64,000 bases of DNA from Calliphora vicina (GCF_958450345.1 NC_088781.1:56684315-56748314); one strand, 5' to 3'; positions 37,936 through 48,924 are shown, counted from the first letter of the stretch. Translations and numbers: made by a program. The notes: generated by a model not told the origin, from the letters alone.

Positions 37936-37939
37936 GATA

Positions 37940-38393
37940 CAGTAATTTTGACTTACCTGCACGATATTTTGTGCAGGTAAGTTAAAAATGCAGTTAACCT
38001 CAATGCACTTACCTGCTCATTGATGCTGGTAAGTGCATTTACAGTTTACTGCCCAAAAAAGCAGCTAACGGCAAATAATTTACACGAAGCTTTGTGATTT
38101 TTCCGTCTAAAAATAACGTCAAATTGATATTTTAGCTACTTTTAAAATTATTAAGAAGTGTACCTACAACATATTTTTTCATTCAAAATCGTATTTTTCT
38201 TATTTGTTTTGATTTAATTTTGTATTAGGCAGCTAAATTAAATTTTTTTCATAAAAACCAGTTATAGCTTCCAAAAGTATTATGCACTTATCTTAAATGT
38301 GTAGGTATGAACAATGCAATATACAAAAGACAAGTTTTGTGCACTTATATGCAAAATGCTCTTAAGTGAAAGGCAGGTAAGTCAAAACTACTG
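37940..38393. mobile_element. 454-bp MITE with CAGTA ends and TA duplication
   Basis: The left end reads CAGTAATTTTGACTTACCTG and the right end is its inverse, GGTAAGTCAAAACTACTG. TA lies immediately outside each end (37938-37939 and 38394-38395). Just inside the left end are two further hairpins: CTTACCTGCAC/GTGCAGGTAAG and AATGCACTTACC/GGTAAGTGCATT, which reuse the terminal motif. It has no coding region. It is probably non-autonomous, of a TA-targeting (Tc1/mariner-like) type. Confidence 0.75.
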
Positions 38394-38424
38394 TAATATC
38401 ATTGTTATACATGATCGTAGTATA

Positions 38425-38580
38425 TTCCGAAGTAATCACACTATGATCTAAAGCAATCATAGTATGACCCAAGGTAATAATATTATGACCTATGAAATTA
38501 TGATCCAACGTAATTATATTTATGATCCAATGAAATCATATTATGATTCAAAGTAAACAAATTATCATTAAAAATTATAT
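38425..38580. repeat. Short tandem repeats of an AATCATA.TATGATC motif
   Basis: Units of about 27-33 bp repeat with variation: AATCACACTATGATC, AATCATAGTATGACC, AATAATATTATGACC, AATCATATTATGATT, separated by YAA.G words. They are weakly palindromic. Adjacent to the MITE at 37940-38393. Confidence 0.55.
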
Positions 38581-38599
38581 AATAATAAAATTATTTACA

Positions 38600-39858
38600 G
38601 TAACTTAAATATGGTTGATATTAAATTAAAATAACATTTATATTGTTAAAAAGAACAGAGTATAGTTGTCGTAATCATATTTTTCTCTGCGTTCCATCAT
38701 TTGCTAAATAACTGACACGGATGTGATGTTCAGTGTTATTTTAGAGTATACAATAGACCGATATCTGTCCTGTAATTGAAATGGCGAAAGACACCCGTTT
38801 TTTGGGCGTATCAAAGTCATACACAAAAATAGTGGAGTCGTTAAAATTTTTTCCTTCAAAGCTGACACTCATAAAGAAGTGATGAAATATAGTAGTTCAG
38901 ATTGTTTTAGAGTGGTCAAACTGAAACTCCACCTTGACACTTATAACTGGCAGATGTAACAAATTAGTTACTCATATCACATATCCCATTTATTCTCAAA
39001 GGAAATAATATGGAAAATCTGTTATGAAAGCAGTCCTAATCGACCGTTTAGAAATAAAAAATCGCAATTTTACTAAATATGCAGAACTTTAGTTTCTGCA
39101 TATTTTGCGATAGTTTCTTACTTACTTAAGGCCTAATATTAAAACTTCGAAATAAGTTCTTCAGAGACTCCTTTTTATTTTCGTTTGTTTGACATCTATG
39201 AGTTTAGATGGGTGCTCCCAAACTAAAGCAAAATTCTGTCGGCCGTTTTTTTTAAAGAACATGCAAGCATTTATAAGAAAAAACTGTAAAAGTTGAAAAA
39301 CTTGTTAATTTTTTAATTAATTTCTATTTGAAAATCAACTTCTCTATGTTTTATTTTTTCACTAAAATATGTAGAATAAATGTTTTATCAATAAAGCTTT
39401 TTTCCATCAGATTTTCAAATATTACATATATTCAATTTAAAACGTAAAATACATATGAGAAAAATGAGGTTAAAGTTAATTTACAATAAAAAATTTTAGA
39501 TGCTATCTGGAATATTGCTTTTTAATTAATGGAGATCCTGAGATATATTTTAATCTAACACGATAAAAAATACCATATTTTACATACAGTGAATGTCACT
39601 TAAAATCGTACACCATCGTAGTCAAATTTTATTCATTAGTTTTAGAAAGTTGATGTTTTGGAAATATTTTAAAATGCTATTTTTATATTGTTTGTGTCAG
39701 ATTGTTCCAATTAATAAAATGATTTTTAATTTTTTATATAATCACCTATTATTGCCTGTATAATTTCATAATATTTAAAAAAATCATAATCAGATTCCAT
39801 GACATCAACGGGGTATCCTTACCTTGACTTTCGATTCTTTCCGGAATTTATTCCATTC
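38600..39858. other. No gene seen
   Basis: AT-rich sequence without recognisable genes or terminal repeats. Confidence 0.4.
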
Positions 39859-39863
39859 CATCG

Positions 39864-39898
39864 CACACTGGGTTGAATCGCATCCAAAGTGACGCTTA
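39864..39898 (+). repeat. Left terminal inverted repeat of the Transib-like element
   Basis: 35 bp. It starts CACACTGGGTTGAATCGCAT and ends AAAGTGACGCTTA. Directly preceded by the CATCG duplication. Confidence 0.88.
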
Positions 39899-40040
39899 AC
39901 TCAGGCAATAATGTTAGATTTTTTTCTTATATTTTTTTTAAAGTTTATGCCTTACTATGTAAAAAAAGTAGAAAAAATTTTAAATAAAATTTTTTTTTAA
40001 AAAAATGTTCACAAAAGAAAAAATTTATTCATATAGTATA

Positions 40041-40680
40041 TGAGGGATTTCATGTCAAGGGAACAAATTTTTAAAACCGATGTTTTCCGATCGAGACCAA
40101 ATTTGCACAAAGGTTAGTCCTATTGGATAGTAATTTAGGCACAATTTTTCAACAAGATCGGTCAAGAACTCTCTGTGTTAGAGGGGGTCAAAATTGGACA
40201 TTTTGGCCAAACAGGTGTTTTTTCTCATCCATGTAACTTATTACCTATTTTTCTTAGCAAAATGTGTCCCAAATAGTTTATATAGCTATTTCTTCAATCT
40301 TTCGGAAAAAAAATTAAAAAAAATATAAAATTGTGACTTTTTTTTTGCAAAATCAAAAACTTTTTTGACTTTTTTTTTAATTTTTGGATTTTGCAAAAAA
40401 AAAGTCACAATTTTTTATTTTTTTTAATTTTTTTTCCGAAAGATTGAAGAAATAGCTATATAAACTATTTGGGACACATTTTGCTAAGAAAAATAGGTAA
40501 TAAGTTACATGGATGAGAAAAAACACCTGTTTGGCCAAAATGTCCAATTTTGACCCACTCTAACACAGAGAGTTCTTGACCGATCTTGTTGAAAAATTGT
40601 GCCTAAATTATTATCCAAATTTCATCCCGATCGGTAGACATCGATTTCAAAAGTTGGTTCACTTGACATGAAATCCCCAA
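40041..40680. mobile_element. 640-bp near-perfect foldback element nested in the Transib-like element
   Basis: Two arms of about 310 bp are inverse copies around an axis near 40360-40365. GGGATTTCATGTCAAG at the left end matches CTTGACATGAAATCCC at the right. Landmarks repeat in mirror order: ACTCTCTGTGTTAGAG, TTGGCCAAACAGGTGTTTTT, CCATGTAACTTATTACCTAT, TTAGCAAAATGTGTCCCAAA, CTATTTCTTCAATCTTTCGG. The arms differ at only a few positions. TATA on both outer flanks may be a target duplication, but this is AT-rich DNA so it is weak. No coding capacity; the centre is A/T runs. Confidence 0.85.
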
Positions 40681-40713
40681 TATATAAAATATCAACTTAA
40701 CTACATTTACATC

Positions 40714-42826
40714 TTAACTATAATTATCACTATCAGCCCCTTCATCACTATCAGCATAATCATTATCATCACCAAAGTTACCATCATTATTATCATCATC
40801 ATTATTATCTTCATCATCATCATCGTTATTATCTTCATTATCATCATCATTATCAGTATGAGAATTACTGTAAAGTAAATCTTGAGCTGACTGCGGTAAA
40901 ATGGTTTGTTTTTTTTCATATTTTCTGCCCATGTGGGATATAATTGGGTCCGAGCTAAGAAGAAACCTATTGAATATGTCTTCATTAGACTTTTCTCGAC
41001 TACATTTACGCGAAAAATGCTCTCTGTAGTTTTTAAAGTCCTTGTTTCGGGCTTCCTGTGCTTCCTCAGATAGCTGTCCAATCGGCAACAGTGCATTTTC
41101 TATTATTTCAGGACCGTGAATTAAAAATTTGTGCAACGTAGGTGGCATATAATACCACGGATATTTTTCTGCAAAATACTTAGCAGTATTATTGGCAAAG
41201 TTTCGAAAACGTTCAGTGTTGATTTTCTGGCTGCAAGAAACAACAATCAATATTGTGTGCAACATTTCTATTAGATCAAAGTCTATTTTTGTTATTTCCG
41301 CTGAAAGTTGTGCGTTTTTAAAAAAAACGTCTGGCTGTATTACCATCATTGGAATTGCCAAAGCCTGGTTTTGGTTGGTCAATAATAAGGCCGGTTTTTT
41401 CTTTAAATTCTTTTTGAATGCGCGATTTCGTTTCCGCAACAATATTTTTTTCGAGTTCTGACATTGCTCGGTATTTTTTAATTGGGAGTTTGTATGCCAG
41501 GTGTAGAATGCACTCGAAAAACCTAATCCATCCATGAAGGATAGATAATCCAAACTGCAAGTTTTCTGTTTTTACAGGTCTTTCAATCATTTCTTGTACT
41601 AAATTGAACTGTTTAGTTGTTGCATTACAAATATAACACCTTTGGGTAGATAAAGTTTCCGTTATGGCGTTACATACTTTCCCGTCAATCATCACTAATA
41701 ATAAAACATGGCTAACTTTTACTGATCTTTCTCCAACTGACGCAAATGAATCTAGTAAACACTTTTCTTCTTCTAATACTCTCTCTTTTTCAAGCTTACA
41801 GATGGAAGGAGTTTCTTTAGTGAACTCAATTTTAAGTGGTCTGCAAAATCTAGTGGAAGATGGGCGTGGGTTCTGCCATATTATTTTGTTCATGCAAACC
41901 ATTTTTAGTGGTACAAGGGATGTAATAAAAACCGAGCAATCATTTGCATCTGGCCCAAGAAACGCTTGCTTGTATGAACTGTGTCCGGAGCTTCCATCAA
42001 AGCCCCACTTACTATACAAAATGATTTGAGATATTTCTGTGTTGTCTAAGGAATCAATAATAGATTTTTGTAGTAAAAGAAGACGTTCAACAGTATGGTT
42101 TAAAAGAGCTTGCAAACTAACTTGTGCAGAAATTTCGCTTATTGTTATGTATTCTCTTCTGGGATAGCATTCTGTTTTAGCCTTTTGCACAACGGTGTAC
42201 GAAGGAAACTTTTCTGGTGCAGCCTTTCGAATTACGTTATATGAATGTCTTGATAATCTTCCTTCTACCAAGACACATAGAGCTTCTTCCGCACTCAGTT
42301 TTTTTGGTTTAACATCTTTGAGGCTGTTTCTGTACGTTATAGCTTTAGTTGGAGATGTTACAAGTTCTTTTATTATTTTGGACGCAGCAGCTTGACCAGA
42401 CTTTCTAAATGACATTTGCGTGGCATGAGCTAACACCGATAAACTTGTGCTCTGTCTTAATTTCTTACACTTCCTAGCTTTTGTTTTTTCGCTGCTCTCT
42501 TCAAATAAAAGTTTTCTACGCCCTCCGAATCTGCATGGTGGAGGAACAAATGATGTTGATGCATCCAACCAATTCTTATTTAGTTCTAAAAAGCGCTTCT
42601 TATGCCTATAGCTTTTTTGCCATCGGGTTTCAAACGATTGGATAAAGTTATTAAATCTTGAACAAAAATCTTTTATATCTGAAGGATTAATGCGTTTAAT
42701 AATTTCATTTTTAAGAAAATTAATTTTAGCTTCATGACTTTTAATATCTGCATTTATAATAATATTACAAAGCTCTCGATGTGATATGAAAATTGTATGG
42801 CGACTCGTTCCTGAAACATAATACAC
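40714..42826 (-). pseudogene. Transib/RAG1-like transposase, interrupted by one frameshift
   Basis: This is the DDE recombinase that would cut and paste the surrounding element. A first frame (42826 to 41318, 502 codons) carries SAEEALCVLVEGRLSRHSYN (about 178-197), SAQVSLQALLNHTVERLL, the first catalytic region KWGFDGSSGHSSYKQ (Asp277) and LVMIDGKVCNAI (Asp381). It also has the zinc-binding-like RCYIC pair (Cys397, Cys400). It stops after NSNDGNTARRFF. The protein continues in another frame (from about 41320 to 40714): WYYMPPTLHKFLIHGPEI, then SEEAQEARNKDFKNYREHF, where the Glu in QEARNK aligns with RAG1 E962, and NRFLLSSDPII, ending in an Asp/Asn-rich tail. The shift falls in eight consecutive T on the minus strand. 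No other stops interrupt the frames. A CAG acceptor-like site at 42811-42813 may mean the true N-terminus comes from an upstream exon. Confidence 0.85.
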
Positions 42827-42839
42827 AGTCGTAATGGAT

Positions 42840-43776
42840 TTTTAAATTAAAATTATTTTTCTTTTATTAAATAGCGATTAGCGAATAAAACGAACACCAC
42901 TTATAACAACTTCGAAACACCACATTTGCTAAAACGACAAAATGCATATTGCAACACAAAACATTTAAACACCTTATATAAATTAACACTTAATATAATT
43001 ACTCGCAAAGTATAAAAATCTTAGTGAAATGAACGAGTCTTATTAAAATTTTGTAGTACATTAACGTGACTTAATCTTACTCACGCGTACATCTCTAATA
43101 AAATTAAATGATTATCAAAAACAATAATAACAATAATAACAACAATAACAACAATAACAATAATAACAATAATAACAATAATAACAATAATAACAACAAT
43201 AACAAAAACAATATTCAATAAAGCAAAATAAAATTAAAAAAAATTTCTTTAAATTTTTATTCTAAACAGCGCGAGTCTTTTCATAAAATCTTAATTTAAA
43301 GAAAGGCGCGCAAATATGCGCAAACTTTTTTTTGTTAAAATAAAAGCCTGAATGTTGTAATTTTTTTATTATAATTTTTAGAAACAAACAACTACAAACT
43401 TTTTTAGTTATTATCTATCAAACATAAAAAATACTCTAAATTTGGAACATTACAAAAAAAAAAAACAAAAATACTTTTACAAACAAAATCTAAATTAAAG
43501 TTTCTTATCCATATACTCAAATACCTGAAGTTGATGGTTCCATCATAAAATATTAGATTTTAAAAGCTTTTGACAAAAAAAAAATATTTTAATTTTGTTT
43601 AATTTAATTTTTTATCACTTTATTCAAGAATATGAAAAATGTTTCCACTTTGACAATATACTGCAGAAAATGTATGTAACCTATAATAACGGTTTTAGCT
43701 ACTAGTGATGTAGAATTTTGTCTACTTTTACCCGGTACCAAATTTAATAAAAAAATATTAATTCTAAAAAATCAAT
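42840..43776 (-). other. 5' non-coding part of the Transib-like element
   Basis: Sequence between the transposase start and the right inverted end. It contains an (AAT/AAC)n microsatellite at 43117-43208 and AT-rich DNA. It should hold the promoter and possibly a short first exon, neither of which I can pinpoint. Confidence 0.5.
43117..43208. repeat. (AAT/AAC)n microsatellite
   Basis: About 90 bp of AATAAC and AACAAT trinucleotide units inside the Transib-like element. Confidence 0.9.
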
Positions 43777-43811
43777 TAAGCGCCACTTTGAACATGATTC
43801 AACCCAACGTG
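43777..43811 (-). repeat. Right terminal inverted repeat of the Transib-like element
   Basis: 35 bp. Read from outside on the minus strand it begins CACGTTGGGTTGAATCATGT and ends AAAGTGGCGCTTA. Directly followed by CATCG. Confidence 0.88.
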
Positions 43812-43861
43812 CATCGTGAGGAAGTGCTTTAAACCATTCATGGTAAATTGGTGGTATATAG

Positions 43862-45007
43862 TAGGGTATTCAATTAATCGGGTTTCTGGTTTAATCGGTT
43901 AATCGAGCAAATAATTAATCGGGGTATAGATTTAATCGGTTAATAATCGGTTAATTTTAAATTATTCGATTAACCGAATAATTTCTATTTAGATTTAAAA
44001 CTGATAATAAAACTATGGATTTTGTGTTCTTATTTAAGTATTTTATTAATAAAATGAACAAAAACATAGAAAACAAGTAAAAGAGCTATACTCGGCTGTG
44101 CCGAATCTTATTAATTTAAAAAAAATTAAAAAAACGACTTTGGAAAAAAATGTTGTTTACCTAAAAATATTTAAAATTTGTATTTTGAAGTAAAATTTGG
44201 TGTAGTGTATATAAGTCGTTTTTTAATTTTTTCTAAAATTTTAGAAAAAAAATTTTGTTTTTACATTTTTTTGGTGAAAAAAAATTCGGGTTAAAAAATA
44301 TTTTTTACCGATTTTGACCCATTGTAGGTCCAACTTACTATGGTCTTATATCCGTCGTTGCAAAGGTCTTTGGGATATCTATCATTAGATATCCATATTG
44401 TCTATATTAATGACTTAGTAATCCAGATATATGTCAAAAATCGAGGTTGTCCTAAATTTTTTCTCATATCTCAGCCATTTGTGGACCGATTTTGCTGATT
44501 TTAAATAGGAAACTTCTTGAAAGCATGTCTGACAGAATTATTGAAGATTTGGATCCCGAAGATATCTGGGGTCTTCAGAAAATTGATTTCACCATTGGAG
44601 TCCTTTTTGATTTTTTTTAGATTTTTAATACTTTTACTAATTTCGATAAGTTCTGGTAAAAGACTCGTTTCAGTAGTGTTTCCAGTTTCTTCTATTATCA
44701 TGTTCTCATCCGTCAAATACATGCAAATTAAATATGTCAGTTGTTATACTCACTAAACATGTTTCTTGGATGTTCGAAAAAATATGAAATTTTACTTTGA
44801 CATTTGCATTTAAATTAAAACGGAAAAATAATTCAAAAAAAAAATATGTTAAACTGCAAAACTAAGAAATTTCGGTTAATCGGTTAACCGACACAAATTA
44901 ATCGGTTTATTTGTTATTTGAAAATCGGCATTTTTGAATTATTCGAACAGTTAACCGACAAAAATTAATCGGTTAACCGATTAACGGTTAATCATTTGAA
45001 TACCCTA
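43862..45007. mobile_element. Non-autonomous hAT-like element (1146 bp)
   Basis: The ends are TAGGGTATTCAA (left) and TTGAATACCCTA (right), an exact 12-bp inverted repeat. It is flanked by a perfect 8-bp direct duplication GTATATAG (43854-43861 and 45008-45015). Eight-bp duplications with YAGGG-type ends point to the hAT superfamily. Both subterminal regions are filled with TTAATCGGTTAA or CGGTTAACCG words, typical of transposase binding sites. The interior (44040-44720) is unrelated repeat DNA, including a fragment of the 29118-31212 family at about 44080-44120. No transposase is present. It sits 46 bp beyond the CATCG duplication of the Transib-like element. Confidence 0.85.
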
Positions 45008-45015
45008 GTATATAG

Positions 45016-45580
45016 CAAAGAAGATCCTTCAAGAACCTAGAATTTCTAGAATATTATTGTTTTGACGCTGTTTTTTGGAGGAAGTTGTGGTAGTAACTAC
45101 AAGACTCGGTCAACATTTCGAGCTTTCACATTTAGTTTGGTGAAGTTTTCTTGCACATTCATAAGATCATCTTTGCATAAGATGATCAGATTCAGAAAAT
45201 TCGTCAATATTGTTTTCAGATTCACTTATTTTTAATAATGTTACGTACCATAAATAATAAAAAATCAACAATTATTAATATACTCGATTCCATTATTTTA
45301 TGTTACTTTTTCTTTTTTGGAAAATAATCCACAAAGGTATTTGAAACAGGTGTTTTGATAACAAGTGATGGAATTAATTGCTTGATTTTAGCTGATCACT
45401 CATCTGAATTCACTAAATCAGTCCATGTGAAAAATGAATTTTAATATTTGCTTAGAGCACAAGGGGTTTAAGTGCTCATGTAGCCCTTGTTCTCCAACCG
45501 AAACAGGTATTTTAATGACAAGTGCTAGAATTGGTCACCATTTCTCTCAAAACAATAGGTATTAGGTCTAAATCAACTTA
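45016..45580. other. No gene seen
   Basis: Contains a diverged direct repeat: GAAACAGGTGTTTTGATAAC near 45341 and GAAACAGGTATTTTAATGAC near 45500. These probably flank the transposase fragment to the right. Confidence 0.4.
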
Positions 45581-45584
45581 TCGC

Positions 45585-45795
45585 CAAATTTTGATTTCAA
45601 TAAATCAATGGTTACGCCATCCTGTTGAAACCACATCTCGCTCGGATCAATGTCATCCATATTTTCAAACAAAAAGTCATTGATCATGGTGCGGTAACGA
45701 TCTTCATTTTTGAAGAAATAAGGACCGATGATGGCTACCAGTGAGTAAACCGCACCAAACGGTACATTTTTCTGGTTGTAATGGAGTATGTAGGG
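45585..45795 (-). pseudogene. Mariner/Tc1-superfamily transposase fragment
   Basis: The minus strand reads NVPFGAVYSLVAIIGPYFFK, DRYRTMINDFLFENMDDID, then MWFQQDGVT and LLKSKFG. WFQQDG is the motif around the second catalytic Asp in a mariner-like DDE family; the preceding IIGPYFF and MI.DF blocks also fit. Only about 70 codons survive and both catalytic neighbours are missing. Dead fragment. Confidence 0.7.
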
Positions 45796-45832
45796 TCTGT
45801 TGTATATTGGTCTTACTCCTTATACGGGAATG

Positions 45833-46200
45833 CACAGTGGGGCAGAATCAAAATTTTTTGGAAATAAATCTGGCATTTCTAAACGGCTTGTCCGATCGGG
45901 ATAAAGTAGTATTCGAGTATAAGTTATTAAAATGGGCCCTACAAATGATCCAGGGCGGCGCAATGAGGACTCAAATTATAGTACCTTCGATATGTAAAAT
46001 TTTTAAACACGTGCAAAGTTTTGGAAAGCGCTCGGCCAGGTCTTGAAAAAACATGCCTGCGTGTGCAACTTATCTCTTATAATTTCCGAATTATGGGCAT
46101 TTCAAAATTGAAATTTAAAAATATTGCCATTTTTTAAAAATATACTTTTGTTAATTAGACAACTAAATTACGAATATCATACAAAAGATTTCAGAGCAAT
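45833..46200 (+). repeat. Candidate element beginning CACAGTGGGGC
   Basis: CACAGTGGGGCAGAATCAAA at 45833, then AATAAATCTGGCATTTCTAA, resembles the inverse end at 32482. A second end was not located. Non-coding; the open frame that crosses it is shared by chance with the mariner fragment region. Confidence 0.3.
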
Positions 46201-48910
46201 ATAAATTATCGATCCAAAAATAAACGATTTTCAATTTAAATATTCAAAAAATAGTATATATTTTCTTTTTTTTGGGCGAAAAGGTGAATTTACTATTTTT
46301 TTATTAAAAATAAACATAACTATTTTTATTTTTTCTGTAAGGTATTTTAACGGAGAACATTTTGGTATACAAAACATGTCCTATTTTACGTCTTTAGGAA
46401 TGACACTTATTTTTTTTTATCAAAATTTCAACTTTGGGCCACATATTCTAAAATCCCAAAGCGGGATTCGCTTTGACCTTTTGACAATTTTTTTACACTT
46501 TGTAATTTAGAATGACAAATATAAAAAACGTTGAATATTTCATTGAGTTTTGTTAATAAATAAAGATTTTATTACATATTTATTACATATTATTGAGTTT
46601 CAAAAACTAAAATTTGTATCAAAATTTTATTAGGATTGCAAATATTCGGAACAATTTGATCCACATTTATTTCGAACTATTTTTTTTTTGTTTAGATAAG
46701 TTAATTTTTGGTCTTACAAAAATAATTTCAAGTCAATATTGCACTTTTTCATACTAAAAAATATGTATAAATTTTCTTAATATTTTATTCAACAACAAGT
46801 CATTGGTTCTGACTTAGTCACATTAAGAAACTTTATATAAATTTTTGGGTATGAAAAAGTGCAATATTTTTGAGTGGCATATTCTTTAATCTAATTGAGA
46901 TTCATTCATATCTTTTTATGAATGGAGTCTTTGGCCATTTTCCAGTTAAGGTGCTAATCTAGGATTCCTAATTTCACTGTATTTTTATATATTTTCTTCG
47001 GTTTATAAACGATTCTACTTCTAGTAAAAGACTTAGTCAATATCGTGTAGGTCTTATACTCATAGATATGATACTTAAGGACCAATGGATATGTTTCTAT
47101 TATCTATATAAAAAGATGGATGGGAAGTAAAATGTCAGATAGCCGCTCCACTGAATTTCAGTTTCAAGAACCGAAAAAAAGTATGTGTTCAATAGGATCC
47201 CTCGGTTCCCACAACAAATCCGTTTTTTATGTAAAAACCAGCTATCCGACGTCGTGGCAGTTCTTAGCAGATCCCTGAGCAATGGTGACCTTTCGGTCAT
47301 AAACGCCTTTTAAACCTGATATGTAGCCTTGAAATCTTTGCAGCATTATATCAATGATATTTCGTATATATGTACTTTTTATAACACCCTCTACAATCCA
47401 TACAATCCATGTGTTTATGTTTATTTTTTCTTCAATGTTAAATAAAAAAAAACACTAAAGAAAATTGTGTGAAAATAAACTTAAAATAAATATACAGTTC
47501 ATCGGTAAAAAAGAAAATTCTAATGTTTTTCTTAAACAATGAAAAAGTAACGAAATTCGATTGGTTACTTGGCTTTGAAAACACTCATATAAGAGAAAAT
47601 GTATTTTAATGGTGGAAAAAGTTAGATTTTTTCGGTTTATAGGAAAATAAGGAAAAATAATATTGATAAGGAGTAGGAAAATTGAGATATTTTTGGGCGT
47701 ATGACTAAAAAATAACTTTATTTGAAGCGTAAATAAACTAAAATCTTCGAAGGACCACATTACTTACCAACAAACTAACCTAGCTCTCAATATTTATCAA
47801 TATCCCTGTTATTACTTTACATTCAAATATTCAACATGTTGTCACCTAAAAAACTGTTCGCCCTAATTGCCATTGTCAAACACAATTTATAAAAATGTTT
47901 ATTTCAATAATGTCTTTCGTTTATCATTAAAAAATATAGTATTAAATATTTTTCTTACACAAGAATAAACTAATCCCTAAACTCAAACTATGGAAAAACA
48001 CCCCACAAAACTACTTTAACCCTTAATATTTTTCAAAATTGTATGTAGTTTTGCAATGTACAAGTACGAGTACAATATGAATTATAGTTTCATATTTTTT
48101 TGTTATAAAACAATATAATACAACAATAATGGTGGAAACAATTACAAAAACCGAAAGAATGAAAGAAAAAAAATATCGAAACGAAAGAAAAGAAACTGAA
48201 GTACCACAATTTAAGTGGATTATAGAATAATTTACAATGAAAAATAGCCAGCAGACTACAATAATTATATGGTAAATAAATTCTAAACATATTAAAACTC
48301 TGTACATTGAATGAAATATACATTCATACATCCATCCATACGTTCAACCAGAAATTACAACAGCTGGCAACCCCTTTTTATTGTTGTTGTTGGAAAAGAA
48401 ATCCCTCTTTTTGCAACAACAACATGTTTAAGTACTGGTACTCACAAAGACAACAACAGCAACAATTACATAGTATTGAAATAAAAGCAAATAAATAGAG
48501 AAAAACTTAAATAAAATTTATATAAAAAAAATATCTGTATGTAGTACAAAGAAAATCAGAAAAACTAAAATTGTATGTTGCAGAAGTTTCTAGGGATGAG
48601 ATAAAATGGTACCTCTTTTAGTACCAAAGTACTTTGCATAGAAAAAACTCATTATTATGGTTGAATTTACATAAAAATCAATTAAATGGAAAATACTTGT
48701 ATACAATTTAATAATGTCAATTTATTAAAGGTTTAAAGTAGGGATGAAGCTACAATAAACAGTTTAAATTTAATATGTACTAGTTTATAACAACCTTATA
48801 TGTAGCTGTTTTAAAGTATTATGAATCAGACTGATATTATATAATTGAAGGGCTTACTGCTGTAACTCGATAAGCCACAAAATTAAAATATGTACTAAGA
48901 AAATCTTCTA
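46200..48910. other. No gene seen
   Basis: AT-rich DNA. Short frames (47100-47300, 47455-47760, 48023-48331) have no family similarity. No terminal repeats noticed. Confidence 0.45.
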
Positions 48911-48924
48911 TGAAGTTTAAAAAA

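Larger units (their letters stand above)
39864..43811 (-). mobile_element. Transib/RAG1-like DNA transposon (3948 bp)
   Basis: The element is bounded by 35-bp inverted repeats, 28 of 35 positions identical. The left begins CACACTGGGTTGAATC and the right (reverse complement) begins CACGTTGGGTTGAATC; both end GCGCTTA or GACGCTTA inside. It is flanked by a perfect 5-bp direct duplication CATCG (39859-39863 and 43812-43816). Ends starting CAC and 5-bp duplications are hallmarks of Transib and RAG-type transposition; the CAC..TG start matches the RSS heptamer pattern. The transposase is on the minus strand (40714-42826). A foldback element is inserted at 40041-40680, between the stop codon and the left end. 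The intact ends and duplication suggest a fairly recent insertion. Confidence 0.88.

Noticed and set aside
40331..40400. Possible terminator-like hairpin with T runs
   Set aside because: It is only the centre of the 640-bp foldback element in a eukaryotic genome.
41192..42395. Plus-strand open frames across the Transib-like transposase
   Set aside because: Antisense to the recognisable transposase, with no motifs of their own.
44501..44756. Overlapping frames on both strands inside the hAT-like element
   Set aside because: The interior is dispersed repeat DNA and no transposase motif is present.
45741..46046. 101-codon plus-strand frame
   Set aside because: It crosses the junction between an antisense mariner fragment and a CACAGTGG repeat, so it is a chance fusion.
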